A stretch of 34,996 nt of DNA from Nocardioidaceae bacterium (GTDB lineage Bacteria > Actinomycetota > Actinomycetes > Propionibacteriales > Nocardioidaceae), in NCBI GenBank assembly GCA_013361955.1, contig JABFXA010000197.1:1-34996 (forward strand). The letters are read 5' to 3'. Within the stretch, counting starts at the first letter, position 1. Each line of letters opens with the position of its first letter. Positions 15,747-23,797 of this stretch are shown in pieces. A program made the translations under genes and the position numbers. Under the pieces are notes generated by a model. It worked only from the letters and a program-made list of their open reading frames with translations, did not search any database and was not told the DNA's origin.

Positions 15747-16607
15747 TCAGAACCCGCCGAAGTCGCCGCCCCCGAAGTCGCCGCCGCCCCCGAAGTCCCA
15801 GCCGCCGCCGAAGTCGCCGCCCCCGTCGCCCCCGTAGTCGCCGCCGCCGTCGCCCCCGCTGTCGCCGCCCCCGTCGCCACCGTCGTACCCGCCGTCACCA
15901 CCGGTGTCGGTGTCGAACCCGTCGACGTAGCCGCCGTCCCAGCCCGGCGAGAGCAGGGTGCCGAGCAGGAACCCGGGCAGCAGCCCGGACATCGCGTAGC
16001 CGCCGTAGTAGCCGGACGCCCAGGGGGAGTACGCCGGGCCGGCCTGCCAGTACGGCACCCGGCCGACGCCCTGCGGCACCGTGCGGATGTCGGGCTCGGC
16101 GCCCTGCTGGAGCCGGTCGGCGTCCGCGGCGCACACCGGGATCTGCCGCTCCTGGCCACCCGGCGGCGCCCACTGCACATCGGTGGTGGAGGGTCCGTGC
16201 GCGGGGTTGAAGAAGCACGGCGGCCGTCGGGTGGGCAGCGGCTCGCCGGCGACGCGGGCGCGCACCGACGCGACGGCGTACCGGCCGTCCTCGAGCGCCT
16301 CGGTGACGTGCCGGACCTGGTCCGGCTCGCTGACCCGGGTCATCGAGTCCTTGGCGGACTCGTAGGAGTCGAGGGCGCGCTGGAAGTCCTGGCGGGTCGC
16401 CTCGTCGAGCGTCTCGGTGAGCAGGTCGGCGTCGAGCCGCTGCAGCTCCTCGCCGAACCGGGTGACGTCCTCGTCGGCGACCTTCTTCACCGCCTCGAGG
16501 TCCTCGGCGCGGCGCTGCTCGAGCGCCTTGCGCCGGTTCTTGCGGGCGATGCCCGACGCGACGGCCACCCCGACGGCGACCAGGGCCAGGACCACCAGGA
16601 ACTCCAT
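15747..16607 (-). CDS. Membrane-anchored protein with coiled coil, Cys pair and Gly/Asp-rich tail
   Basis: 286 residues, function unknown. One N-terminal membrane helix (about 3-21) is followed by a basic/charged coiled-coil region to about 115. Next comes a conserved-looking core with PPCFFNPAHGPST at 129-141 and PVCAADADRL at 157-166, so Cys131 and Cys159 could form a disulfide or bind metal. A PYWQAGPAYSPWASGYYGGY segment and a hydrophobic stretch (about 205-220) follow. The last ~58 residues are nearly all Gly and Asp with Phe/Tyr (GGGDFGG-like repeats). I recall related proteins in other actinobacteria, all uncharacterised. The ATG at 16607 has TACCCT ending 6 nt upstream. Convergent with lpdA, 6 bp apart. 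Confidence 0.75.
   Translation of the reverse strand: MEFLVVLALVAVGVAVASGIARKNRRKALEQRRAEDLEAVKKVADEDVTRFGEELQRLDADLLTETLDEATRQDFQRALDSYESAKDSMTRVSEPDQVRHVTEALEDGRYAVASVRARVAGEPLPTRRPPCFFNPAHGPSTTDVQWAPPGGQERQIPVCAADADRLQQGAEPDIRTVPQGVGRVPYWQAGPAYSPWASGYYGGYAMSGLLPGFLLGTLLSPGWDGGYVDGFDTDTGGDGGYDGGDGGGDSGGDGGGDYGGDGGGDFGGGWDFGGGGDFGGGDFGGF
15750..15923 (-). repeat. Low-complexity Gly/Asp-coding repeats
   Basis: Imperfect tandem units built from GGCGGCGGGGAC/TTC-like triplets encode residues 229-286 of the membrane protein (GGD, GGGD, DFGG and DYGG units). Irregular unit length and in-frame codon structure show a coding repeat, which may vary in length by slippage. Confidence 0.8.
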
Positions 16608-16613
16608 GCGGCC

Positions 16614-16619
16614 AGGGTA
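16614..16619 (-). promoter_or_regulatory. Candidate leaderless -10 element, Gly/Asp-tail membrane protein
   Basis: TACCCT on the minus strand, 6 nt before the ATG at 16607; the six bases between carry no ribosome site. Confidence 0.45.
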
Positions 16620-16746
16620 CGGCGATGCGTGAAACCCCTGCAGTCACAAGAGAAACGAACTACAGCGGTGTGGTTCCTCAAGACCCCGGACAGGGGTGCC
16701 GATCCCGTACGAAGGTGGGCACATCGACCTGGGGAGGCCTTCGACC

Positions 16747-17940
16747 ATGCGTGCTTCGCTGTCTGCTGCCGTGCTGGCGGCGACCGGCCTGCTGCTCAGC
16801 GCGACGGCGCTGCCGGCGTCGCCGGCGAGCGCGGTGGCCGTCGGCCGCACCGTGGTGCTCGACGGGCACGGCTTCGGGCACGGACACGGCATGTCGCAGT
16901 ACGGCGCGCAGGGTGCCGCCAAGCGGGGCCTCGGCTACCAGCGGATCATCGAGTTCTACTACCCGGGGACGACCTGGTCGCAGGTCACCGGCCGGGTCCG
17001 CGTCCTGGTCACCGGGGACACCACCAGCGACGTCGTCGTCGCCACCGCCCCGGGCCTGACCGTCCGCGACCTCGGCACCGGCACGACGTACCGGCTGCCC
17101 ACGCCGGCGGGTGCGACCAGGTGGCGCATCGCGGTGGGTGCGGGCAACCGATCGGTGGTGGCGTACTACGCGTCCGGCTGGCACGCCTGGAGGCCCGGCG
17201 GCAACGCCGCCCTGGCCGGCGACGGTGAGTTCCGCGCGTCGACGCCGCTGACCCTCTACACGCCGTCCGGCACCCGTCGGTACCGCGGCGCCCTGCGCTC
17301 CGCGTCGCCGACACCGGGCTCGTCGGCCCGGGACACCGTGAACGTGCTGTCGATGGACCGGTACGTCAAGGGCGTGATCCCCTCGGAGATGCCGGCGTCG
17401 TGGCACCCCGAGGCGGTCAAGGCGCAGGCGGTCGCGGCGCGGACGTACGCGACCTGGTCGCGCGACCAGTACCCGGACCGCTACTACCAGATCTGCGACA
17501 CCTCGTCGTGCCAGGTGTACGGCGGCGAAGGCGTCGAGGACCCGCGCAGCAACGCGGCCGTCGACGCCACCGCGCGACGGATCCTCACCTACGGTGGCAA
17601 GCCGGCGTTCACCCAGTTCGGCTCCAGCAACGGTGGCTGGACCTCGGCCGGCAGCGTGCCGTACCTGACCGCCCGCTCGGACCCGTACGACGGCTTCGCC
17701 GGCAACCCGGTGCACGACTGGCGGGTCAGCCTCAAGGCGGTCGGCATCGAGCGCGCCTACCCGTCGCTCGGCACCCTCAAGGGCATCCGGGTCACCCGGC
17801 GCGACGGCAACGGCGCGTGGGGCGGCCGGGTCTGGACGCTGGTCCTGAACGGCTCCCGCAAGGACGTGACGGTCAGCGGCGACGCGTTCCGCGCGCGGTT
17901 CGGGTTGCGGTCGTCCTGGTTCACCGTCGTCGCGCGGTAG
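16747..17940 (+). CDS. Secreted SpoIID/LytB-domain protein
   Basis: 397 residues with an N-terminal signal peptide (hydrophobic 5-22, likely cut after ASA at about 29). GHGFGHGHGMSQYGAQGAA begins at residue 40, and the SpoIID core follows with VIPSEMPASWHPEAVKAQAV, where Glu214 sits at the position of the catalytic acid of SpoIID lytic transglycosylases. CDTSSCQVYGG starts at 250 (Cys250/Cys255), and FGSSNGGWT fits the end of the fold. Expected role: cutting denuded or modified peptidoglycan outside the membrane. In a non-sporulating actinobacterium this would serve cell-wall turnover; that is inference. The ATG at 16747 has GGGGAGG upstream and leaves a normal signal peptide; the in-frame ATG 51 nt earlier would spoil it. 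The 139-bp region upstream has no promoter I can call. Confidence 0.9.
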   Translation: MRASLSAAVLAATGLLLSATALPASPASAVAVGRTVVLDGHGFGHGHGMSQYGAQGAAKRGLGYQRIIEFYYPGTTWSQVTGRVRVLVTGDTTSDVVVATAPGLTVRDLGTGTTYRLPTPAGATRWRIAVGAGNRSVVAYYASGWHAWRPGGNAALAGDGEFRASTPLTLYTPSGTRRYRGALRSASPTPGSSARDTVNVLSMDRYVKGVIPSEMPASWHPEAVKAQAVAARTYATWSRDQYPDRYYQICDTSSCQVYGGEGVEDPRSNAAVDATARRILTYGGKPAFTQFGSSNGGWTSAGSVPYLTARSDPYDGFAGNPVHDWRVSLKAVGIERAYPSLGTLKGIRVTRRDGNGAWGGRVWTLVLNGSRKDVTVSGDAFRARFGLRSSWFTVVAR

Positions 17941-17978
17941 CTCCCGCGCCCGGATGGCCCGCGTGGGTCATCGGAAGA

Positions 17979-17991
17979 TCACTCGCAGTGA
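17979..17991. promoter_or_regulatory. Operator-like palindrome TCACT-CGC-AGTGA
   Basis: Perfect 5+3+5 inverted repeat in the 151-bp gap between the SpoIID-like gene and the 48-aa ORF, 100 bp before the latter's start. A repressor site or short hairpin are both possible. No partner regulator is encoded nearby. No second copy seen in the gap. Confidence 0.35.
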
Positions 17992-18091
17992 CTACGAACT
18001 TTCCCGGCGGATCCTCGTTGGTGGTTCGTACTGTGGAAGACGTCGGACCACCCGCGCGGCGGGGACCGACGGTGGTCTCGGGAGGTGCTCG

Positions 18092-18238
18092 GTGAACGTC
18101 GACCCGCTCCAGGTTCCGTTGGAGGACGAGCCGTTGATCCAGGAGATCCGGCTGCTCACGGACCTGATCGTCGCGGCCACGGAGACGGCCGGGCCGCTCG
18201 ACGACGCCGAGATCGATCGGGCGCTCGGGCTGCGCTGA
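18092..18238 (+). CDS. Small acidic protein, 48 residues, unknown function
   Basis: GTG start at 18092 with a strong GGAGG Shine-Dalgarno at 18081-18085 (6-nt spacing), the best ribosome site in this neighbourhood. The product is acidic and helical: VPLEDEPLIQEIRLLTDLIV, then a TETAGPLDDAEIDRALGLR-type ending. The C-terminal LDDAEIDRALGL half looks like a short amphipathic helix, similar to small uncharacterised actinobacterial proteins I recall ending in EIDRLLGV. No signal peptide, no membrane segment, no Cys. The in-frame region upstream to 17954 lacks conserved character, so the short form is preferred. It precedes the hydrolase gene by 70 bp. Function is not assigned. Confidence 0.65.
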   Translation: MNVDPLQVPLEDEPLIQEIRLLTDLIVAATETAGPLDDAEIDRALGLR

Positions 18239-18261
18239 GGCCCTTGTCGGAGGGTCGGCCT
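18238..18261 (+). terminator. Weak hairpin after the 48-aa ORF
   Basis: AGGCC and GGCCT arms with a CCCT/AGGG inner pairing around TGTCGG, directly after the ORF's TGA. There is no T-run, so it could only be a weak or factor-assisted terminator, or a stem without function. TAGAGT (18261-18266) just after it could serve as a -10 for the next gene, without a visible -35. Confidence 0.25.
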
Positions 18262-18308
18262 AGAGTCCGGATCGTCCGAATCATGGTCGATCAAGGGGAA
18301 GTGAAGAC

Positions 18309-18896
18309 ATGGCCGAGGTCGTGCTGTTCCACCACGTGCTGGGGCTCACCGACGGGGTGCGCGCGTTCGCCGACGAGCTGCGCGCGAGCGGGCACACGGT
18401 GCACACGCCCGATCTGTACGACGGCCGCCGGGCCGACTCCCTCGAGGCGGGTCTGGCGCTCTCGAAGGAGGTCGGCGAGGAGGCGGACAAGCGGGCGGCG
18501 GCCGCCGTCGACGACCTGCCGGCGGCCATCGTCTACGCCGGCATCTCGTCGGGCGCCGCGACCGCCCAGCAGCTCGCGCAGACCCGGCCGGGTGCGCGCG
18601 GGGCGCTGCTCTACGAGGCCTGCCTGCCGATCTCGGGGGAGTGGGCGGTCGGGCCGTGGCCGGAGGGCGTCCCCGTGCAGGTCCACGGCATGGACCACGA
18701 CCCGTTCTTCGCGCTGGAGGGCGACATCGACGCGGCCCGCGAGCTGGTCGGGTCCGTGGGGCCCGAGGTGGGCGAGCTGTTCGCGTACCCCGGCGACCAG
18801 CACCTGTTCGTCGACAGCTCGCTGCCGTCGTACGACGCGGAGGCGGCCGGCCTGGTGCTCGAGCGCACCCGGGTGTTCCTCGACCGGGTCGGCTGA
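18309..18896 (+). CDS. Dienelactone hydrolase family protein
   Basis: 195 residues, a compact alpha/beta hydrolase. FHHVLGLTDGVRAFADELR at 7-25 is the family's N-terminal landmark (the oxyanion region). The nucleophile elbow is GISSG at 78-82, with Ser80 in place of the Cys found in classical dienelactone hydrolase. An Asp in HGMDHDPFF (126-134) and His165 in GDQHLFVD complete a Ser-Asp-His triad. It is likely an esterase or lactonase of unknown substrate. The ATG at 18309 has AAGGGGAAGTGAAG upstream. It lies 70 bp after the small ORF and ends 4 bp before the remains of a kinase gene on the other strand. Confidence 0.88.
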   Translation: MAEVVLFHHVLGLTDGVRAFADELRASGHTVHTPDLYDGRRADSLEAGLALSKEVGEEADKRAAAAVDDLPAAIVYAGISSGAATAQQLAQTRPGARGALLYEACLPISGEWAVGPWPEGVPVQVHGMDHDPFFALEGDIDAARELVGSVGPEVGELFAYPGDQHLFVDSSLPSYDAEAAGLVLERTRVFLDRVG

Positions 18897-18899
18897 GCG

Positions 18900-19549
18900 C
18901 TACATCCGGCGAGGGCCCGGCGGAGCACGACGCGGACGTCGGTGTCGAAGTCGGGCACCTCATCGGCGGCCAGCGCGCGGCGCTGCCGCAGCGAGGCCCG
19001 GCGTGCGCGACCGTGCCGACCCGCAGTGCCAGGTCGAAGGTGTCGCGCTGGCCCGGTCCGAACGGCTCGAGGTAGGCGTCACGGAGCCGGTCGAACCACG
19101 GGTCGCCGGGTCGCAGCCCGTTGACCTCCTCGAGGAACCGGAAGGTGACGACGAGCGAGGCGTACGGGTGCGCGACCGAGCTGTCGCCCCCGTCGAGGAC
19201 CCGGAGCCTCGCCGCCGCGCTGCAGCTTCGCGTACGCCGGCAGCGCGGCCAGCCACAGCTCCGGCGGGTTGCCGATCGCGCCGACCGGCCGGCCGGCGTC
19301 CGCGAGCAGCAGCCAGGCCCGCTCGGCGTCGTACCCGGTCACCTCGCCGACCCGGTCCGGCCAGCGGGCGAACAGGTCCGCCTCGTGTCGCGGCTCGAAG
19401 CCCCGCACCGGGGCGCACGCCTTGAACCACACGTCGCCGGCGGCGGTGGGCACCCGCACCACTCGCGACCACGGCCGGTCGTGGCTGACCACGACCGGGC
19501 CGACCGGGTCGACGTGCTCGCGGATCCACCGCTCCGCGTCGGTCACCAC
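18900..19549 (-). pseudogene. Decayed aminoglycoside phosphotransferase-fold kinase
   Basis: The frame from the GTG at 19549 encodes a typical N-lobe for ~108 residues (RVVRVPTAAGDVWFKACAP, then AWLLLADAGRPVG, then ALPAYAKLQ). Around 19205-19225 homology jumps to another frame and resumes at RLRVLDGGDSSVAHPYASLV and FRFLEEVNGLRPGDPW. By comparison with relatives, roughly 70 residues holding the HxDxxxxN catalytic loop are missing. Around 18995-19005 homology shifts back to the first frame (SLRQRRALAADEVPDFDTD, RVVLRRALAG) with no stop where one is expected; a TAG at 18900-18902 is out of frame. An internal deletion plus at least two frameshifts make an active product impossible. It starts 6 bp after the pyruvate carboxylase stop, so it was probably once its co-transcribed neighbour. 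Confidence 0.82.
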
Positions 19550-19555
19550 TCGCCG

Positions 19556-22500
19556 TCAGGCGTTCAGCACCAGCACCAGGTCGCCGCCCTCGACCTGCTG
19601 GGTCCCGTCGAGGGCCAGCCGCTCGACGGTGCCGCCGACCGGCGCGGTGATCGAGGCCTCCATCTTCATCGCCTCGATGGTGGCCACGGTGGCGCCGGCC
19701 TCGACGGTGTCGCCCTGCGAGACCACCAGGGTGACCACGCCGTCGAACGGCGCGGCGACGTGACCCGGCTTGCCCGGGTCGGCCTTCTCCGCCGTGGCCG
19801 CGTCGGCCTGCACGGAGCGGTCGCGCACGTTCACCGGCCGGAGGTGGCCGTTGATCGTGCACATCACCGTGCGGATGCCGCGCTCGTCGGCCTCGCTGAC
19901 CGCCTGCAGCCCGAAGATCAGCCGCTTGCCCTCCTCGAGGTCGACGAGGTGCTCCTCGCCGCTGCGCAGGCCGTAGAGGTAGTCGGTGGTCGGGAGCACC
20001 GAGATGTCGCCGTACGTCTCCCGCGACTCGGCGAACTCCTTCGTGGGGCCGGGGAACAGCAGCCCGTTGAGGGTTCCGCGCCGGTCGGTGCGCAGCCCCT
20101 CGCGCGACTCGTCGTCGAGGTCGGCGCGGGCCGGTTTCACGGTGCGGCCCTCCAGCGCCCTGCTGCGGAACGGCTCCGGCCAGCCACCGGGCGGGTCGCC
20201 GAGCTCGCCGGAGAGGAAGCCGATCACCGAGTCGGGTACGTCGAACTTCTGCGGCGACTCCTCGAACTCCTTCGGGTCGGCGCCGACCGCGACCAGGTGC
20301 AGGGCGAGGTCGCCGACGACCTTCGAGCTCGGCGTCACCTTGACGACGTTGCCGAGGATGTCGTTGGCGGCGGCGTACATGTCCTCGATCTGCTCGAACT
20401 TCTCGCCGAGGCCGAGCGAGATCGCCTGCTGCCGCAGGTTCGACAGCTGGCCGCCGGGGATCTCGTGGGTGTAGACGCGACCGGTCGGCGAGGGCAGGCC
20501 GGACTCGAACGGCGCGTAGACGCGGCGGGTGGCCTCCCAGTACGGCTCGAGGTCGCACACCGCCCGCAGGTCGAGGCCGGTCGCGCGCGGGGTCTGGTCG
20601 GTGGTCGCCACCAGCGCCGACAGCGCCGGCTGCGAGGTGGTGCCCGACATCGACGCGCACGCGGCGTCCACGGCGTCGACCCCGGCGTCGACCGCCGCCA
20701 GCAGGGTGGCGAGCTGGCCGCCGGGGGTGTCGTGGGTGTGCAGGTGCACCGGCAGGTCGAACCGTTCGCGCAGCGCCCGGACCAGGGTGCGCGCGGCGGG
20801 TGCGCGCAGCAGCCCGGCCATGTCCTTGATCGCCAGCACGTGCGCGCCGGCGTCGACGATCCGCTCGGCGAGGCCGAGGTAGTAGTCGAGCGTGTAGAGC
20901 CGCTCGCCGGGGTCGGACAGGTCGCCGGTGTAGCAGAGCGCCACCTCGGCGACCGTGCTGCCGGTGGCGCGGACCGCCTCGATCGCCGGCCGCATCTGCT
21001 CGACGTCGTTCAGCGCGTCGAAGATCCGGAACACGTCGATGCCGGTGTCGGCCGCCTCCTGCACGAAGGCCTCGGTGACCTCGGTCGGGTACGGCGTGTA
21101 GCCGACCGTGTTGCGGCCGCGCAGCAGCATCTGCAGGCAGATGTTCGGCACCGCCTGGCGCAGCCGGGCGAGCCGCTCCCACGGGTCCTCGGAGAGGAAC
21201 CGCAGCGCCACGTCGTACGTCGCCCCGCCCCAGGCCTCGAGGCTCCACAGCTGCGGGGTGGTGCGCGCGACGTGGCCGGCGACCGCGACCAGGTCGCGGG
21301 TGCGCACCCGGGTGGCGAGCAGCGACTGGTGCGCGTCGCGGAAGGTGGTGTCGGTGACCGCGACCGGCTGCTGCTCGCGCAGCGCCCGCGCGAAGCCCTC
21401 CGGCCCGGCCGCGAGCAGCGCCTGCCGGGTGCCGTCGGGCGCCGGCACCCCGAGGTCGACGGGCGGGAGCTTGGTCACCGGGTCGACCGACACCGGCCGC
21501 TCGCCGTACGGCTTGTTGACGGTGACGTCGGCGAGGTAGGTCAGCAGCTTGGTGCCTCGGTCGGCGGACGACCGCGCGGTGAGCAGCTGCGGGTGCTCCT
21601 CGATGAACCCGGTGGTGAGCCGGCCGGCCCGGAAGTCCGGGTCGTCGAGCACCGCCTGGAGGAACGGGATGTTGGTGGACACCCCGCGGATCCGGAACTC
21701 CGCGACGGCCCGCCGCGCCCGGTCGACCGCCGTGGCGAAGTCGCGCCCCCGGCAGGTCAGCTTGGCCAGCATCGAGTCGAAGTGCGCGGACACCTCGGCG
21801 CCGGTGTAGGTCGTACCGCCGTCGAGGCGGACGCCCGCGCCGCCGGGGGAGCGGTACGTGGTGATCTTGCCGGTGTCCGGGCGGAACCCGTTCGCGGGGT
21901 CCTCGGTGGTGATCCGGCACTGCAGCGCGGCGCCGCGCAGCGTGACGGTGTCTTGGGACAGGCCGAGGTCGGCCAGCGTCTCCCCGGAGGCGATCCGCAT
22001 CTGCGCCTGCACCAGGTCGACGTCGGTGACCTCCTCGGTGACCGTGTGCTCGACCTGGATCCGCGGGTTCATCTCGATGAACACGTAGTCGCCGTCGGGG
22101 TTCAGCAGGAACTCCACGGTGCCGGCGTTGCGGTAGCCGATCTCGGTCGCGAACCGGACCGCGTCGGCGCAGATCCGCTCGCGCAGCGCCGGGTCGAGGT
22201 TCGGTGCCGGCGCGATCTCGACGACCTTCTGGTGTCGCCGCTGCACCGAGCAGTCGCGCTCGAACAGGTGCATGACGTGGCCCTCGCCGTCGGCGAGGAT
22301 CTGCACCTCGATGTGCCGCGGGTCGACGACCGCCTGCTCGATGAACACCGTCGGGTCGCCGAACGCACCGTCGGCCTCGCGCATGCAGGTCTCGACGGCC
22401 TCGCGCAGGTCCTGCGGGTCGTCCACCCGCCGCATGCCGCGGCCGCCGCCGCCCGCGACCGCCTTCACGAACAGCGGGTACGGCAGGTCGCTCGCCGACG

Positions 22501-22936
22501 CGACCAGTGCGTCGACGTCGGTGGACGGCTCGACGGACGCCAGCGTCGGGACGCCGGCGGCCCGGGCCGCGGCGATGGCGCGCGCCTTGTTGCCGGTGAG
22601 CTCCAGGACGCCGGCCGTGGGGCCGATGAACGTGATGCCGGCGTTGGCGCAGGCCTCCGCGAGGTGCGGGTTCTCGGACAGGAAGCCGTAGCCCGGGTAG
22701 ACCGCGTCCGCGCCCGCGCTGCGCGCGGCGGCGACGACCACCTCGGGGTCGAGGTACGCCCGCACCGGGTGGCCCCGGTCACCGATCTCGTACGCCTCGT
22801 CCGCCTTGAGCCGGTGCTCGGAGCCGCGGTCCTCGTAGGGGAAGACCGCGACCGTCTGCGCGCCGAGCTCGTAGGCGGCCCGGAACGCGCGGATCGCGAT
22901 CTCACCGCGGTTGGCGACCAGCACCTTGGAGAACAT
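19556..22936 (-). CDS. pyc: Pyruvate carboxylase
   Basis: 1126 residues, full-length single-chain enzyme making oxaloacetate from pyruvate, bicarbonate and ATP (anaplerosis). The N-terminal biotin carboxylase has KVLVANRGEIAIR at 4-16, the ATP-grasp Gly loop KAVAGGGGRGMR, and SVQRRHQKVVEIAP. The carboxyltransferase has DTTFRDAHQSLLATR, IFDALND and the metal site HLHTHDTPGG, with AIKDMAG carrying the likely carbamylated Lys. The C-terminal biotinyl domain has EAMKMEA with biotin-Lys1091, 35 residues from the end as usual. The ATG at 22936 is chosen because the family N-terminus starts there; TAGCCT ends 7 nt upstream with no Shine-Dalgarno. Downstream lies the kinase pseudogene. Confidence 0.97.
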   Translation of the reverse strand: MFSKVLVANRGEIAIRAFRAAYELGAQTVAVFPYEDRGSEHRLKADEAYEIGDRGHPVRAYLDPEVVVAAARSAGADAVYPGYGFLSENPHLAEACANAGITFIGPTAGVLELTGNKARAIAAARAAGVPTLASVEPSTDVDALVASASDLPYPLFVKAVAGGGGRGMRRVDDPQDLREAVETCMREADGAFGDPTVFIEQAVVDPRHIEVQILADGEGHVMHLFERDCSVQRRHQKVVEIAPAPNLDPALRERICADAVRFATEIGYRNAGTVEFLLNPDGDYVFIEMNPRIQVEHTVTEEVTDVDLVQAQMRIASGETLADLGLSQDTVTLRGAALQCRITTEDPANGFRPDTGKITTYRSPGGAGVRLDGGTTYTGAEVSAHFDSMLAKLTCRGRDFATAVDRARRAVAEFRIRGVSTNIPFLQAVLDDPDFRAGRLTTGFIEEHPQLLTARSSADRGTKLLTYLADVTVNKPYGERPVSVDPVTKLPPVDLGVPAPDGTRQALLAAGPEGFARALREQQPVAVTDTTFRDAHQSLLATRVRTRDLVAVAGHVARTTPQLWSLEAWGGATYDVALRFLSEDPWERLARLRQAVPNICLQMLLRGRNTVGYTPYPTEVTEAFVQEAADTGIDVFRIFDALNDVEQMRPAIEAVRATGSTVAEVALCYTGDLSDPGERLYTLDYYLGLAERIVDAGAHVLAIKDMAGLLRAPAARTLVRALRERFDLPVHLHTHDTPGGQLATLLAAVDAGVDAVDAACASMSGTTSQPALSALVATTDQTPRATGLDLRAVCDLEPYWEATRRVYAPFESGLPSPTGRVYTHEIPGGQLSNLRQQAISLGLGEKFEQIEDMYAAANDILGNVVKVTPSSKVVGDLALHLVAVGADPKEFEESPQKFDVPDSVIGFLSGELGDPPGGWPEPFRSRALEGRTVKPARADLDDESREGLRTDRRGTLNGLLFPGPTKEFAESRETYGDISVLPTTDYLYGLRSGEEHLVDLEEGKRLIFGLQAVSEADERGIRTVMCTINGHLRPVNVRDRSVQADAATAEKADPGKPGHVAAPFDGVVTLVVSQGDTVEAGATVATIEAMKMEASITAPVGGTVERLALDGTQQVEGGDLVLVLNA

Positions 22937-22943
22937 GCGTGTC

Positions 22944-22949
22944 AGGCTA
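22944..22949 (-). promoter_or_regulatory. Candidate leaderless -10 element, pyruvate carboxylase
   Basis: TAGCCT on the minus strand, 7 nt before the ATG at 22936. The 50-bp gap holds no Shine-Dalgarno, so a leaderless message separate from the upstream MDMPI-fold gene is plausible. Confidence 0.5.
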
Positions 22950-22986
22950 GTGGCCGCCCGGCCGGCCGGCGTTCCGGTCTCGCTCC

Positions 22987-23760
22987 CTAGAAGCCGGGGA
23001 ACGAACGCCGCAGCAGGTCGAGGTCGACGCCGTCCGCGCGCACGCCCGTCGGGGTGTGGTCGGCGTCGAGCCGCCCGTACAGCAGCCGCAGCAGCGCCTC
23101 CGCGGGCAGCGCGAGCGTCGGAGCACCGTGGGTGGCCTCCTCGGTGAGCGTCGCGCTGTCGCCGGCCAGCCGCAGCCGGTAGCTCCGCTCCGGGCCGGCG
23201 GTGACGACCGCGACGTCCGCCTCGGCACCGTCGGGCTTGCCGGCGCGGGCGGTCAGCCCGCCGACGTTGCTCAGGATCTCGGTGACCGCGTCCTCGGGAA
23301 GCGTGGCCGCCGGGTCCAGCGCCGCCTGCACGTCCCAGGTGTGCACGGCGTGCTCGCTGAGCTTCATCCGCACCAGGCCGGTCAGGTCGGACTCCGCGCC
23401 GAACAGGTCCAGCCGCCACTTCTCCCGCTCGTCGTCGCCGAGGGCGTCGACCTGGTCGAGGAACGCCCGGTTCGCGGTCCCGCTGTCGCGGGCCTGGTCC
23501 GCCGGTGCCTTCGCGTCCCAGCGGGCCCAGATCTTCTGGAACTCCTCCATGCCGGGCGACGGGTCGCCGGTCCGTCCGGCCTCCAGGAACAGCCCGAACA
23601 CCTCGGCCTGCGACCCGAGGTGCGAGGCGACCTGGGCGATCGACCAGGAGTGGTACGACGGGCCGGCCACCTGTTCGTCGTCGAGGGACGCCAGCGTCCT
23701 GGTGAGCCGGTCGTGCGACCGGTGCAGCGCGGCGAGGGCGGTGTCGAGATCGTCGGTCAT
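22987..23760 (-). CDS. Mycothiol-dependent maleylpyruvate isomerase-fold (MDMPI/DinB-like) protein
   Basis: 257 residues. An N-terminal DinB-like four-helix bundle carries the metal triad His47 (in SIAQVASHLGS), Glu136 and His140 (in KLSEHAVHTWDV), which corresponds to the His/Glu/His of maleylpyruvate isomerase. The C-terminal ~90 residues fit the SCP2-like MDMPI_C domain (LTEEATHGAPTLALPAEAL). Members are metal-dependent mycothiol transferases or isomerases with very varied substrates; this one cannot be assigned. The ATG at 23760 is preceded by TAGGGT (7 nt). It sits 50 bp upstream of pyruvate carboxylase in the same direction. Confidence 0.87.
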   Translation of the reverse strand: MTDDLDTALAALHRSHDRLTRTLASLDDEQVAGPSYHSWSIAQVASHLGSQAEVFGLFLEAGRTGDPSPGMEEFQKIWARWDAKAPADQARDSGTANRAFLDQVDALGDDEREKWRLDLFGAESDLTGLVRMKLSEHAVHTWDVQAALDPAATLPEDAVTEILSNVGGLTARAGKPDGAEADVAVVTAGPERSYRLRLAGDSATLTEEATHGAPTLALPAEALLRLLYGRLDADHTPTGVRADGVDLDLLRRSFPGF

Positions 23761-23767
23761 ACCTTCA

Positions 23768-23773
23768 ACCCTA
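23768..23773 (-). promoter_or_regulatory. Candidate leaderless -10 element, MDMPI-fold gene
   Basis: TAGGGT on the minus strand, 7 nt before the ATG at 23760. The intervening TGAAGGT is only faintly Shine-Dalgarno-like. Confidence 0.45.
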
Positions 23774-23797
23774 GGCGGCCGTCCTCGCCGCGCCGGG

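Noticed and set aside
15750-15923. Regular GC-rich repeats that could suggest a CRISPR-like or satellite array
   Set aside because: Units are short, uneven and in phase with codons of the membrane protein; there are no unique spacers and no cas genes.
16684-16705. CCCC-N5-GGGG hairpin upstream of the SpoIID-like gene as a riboswitch or terminator
   Set aside because: A single 4-bp stem with no T-run and no match to any riboswitch core I know, such as the c-di-AMP class that precedes some wall hydrolases.
18611-18958. A 115-codon minus-strand open frame starting MPDFDTDVRV
   Set aside because: Its first ~20 residues are the tail of the decayed kinase; the rest reads antisense through the hydrolase gene.
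19121-22990. A 1289-codon plus-strand open frame opposite pyruvate carboxylase
   Set aside because: Stop-free only because of the extreme GC bias. Its translation is rich in Arg, Val, Gly, Asp and His with no domain, while the opposite strand is an unambiguous pyruvate carboxylase.
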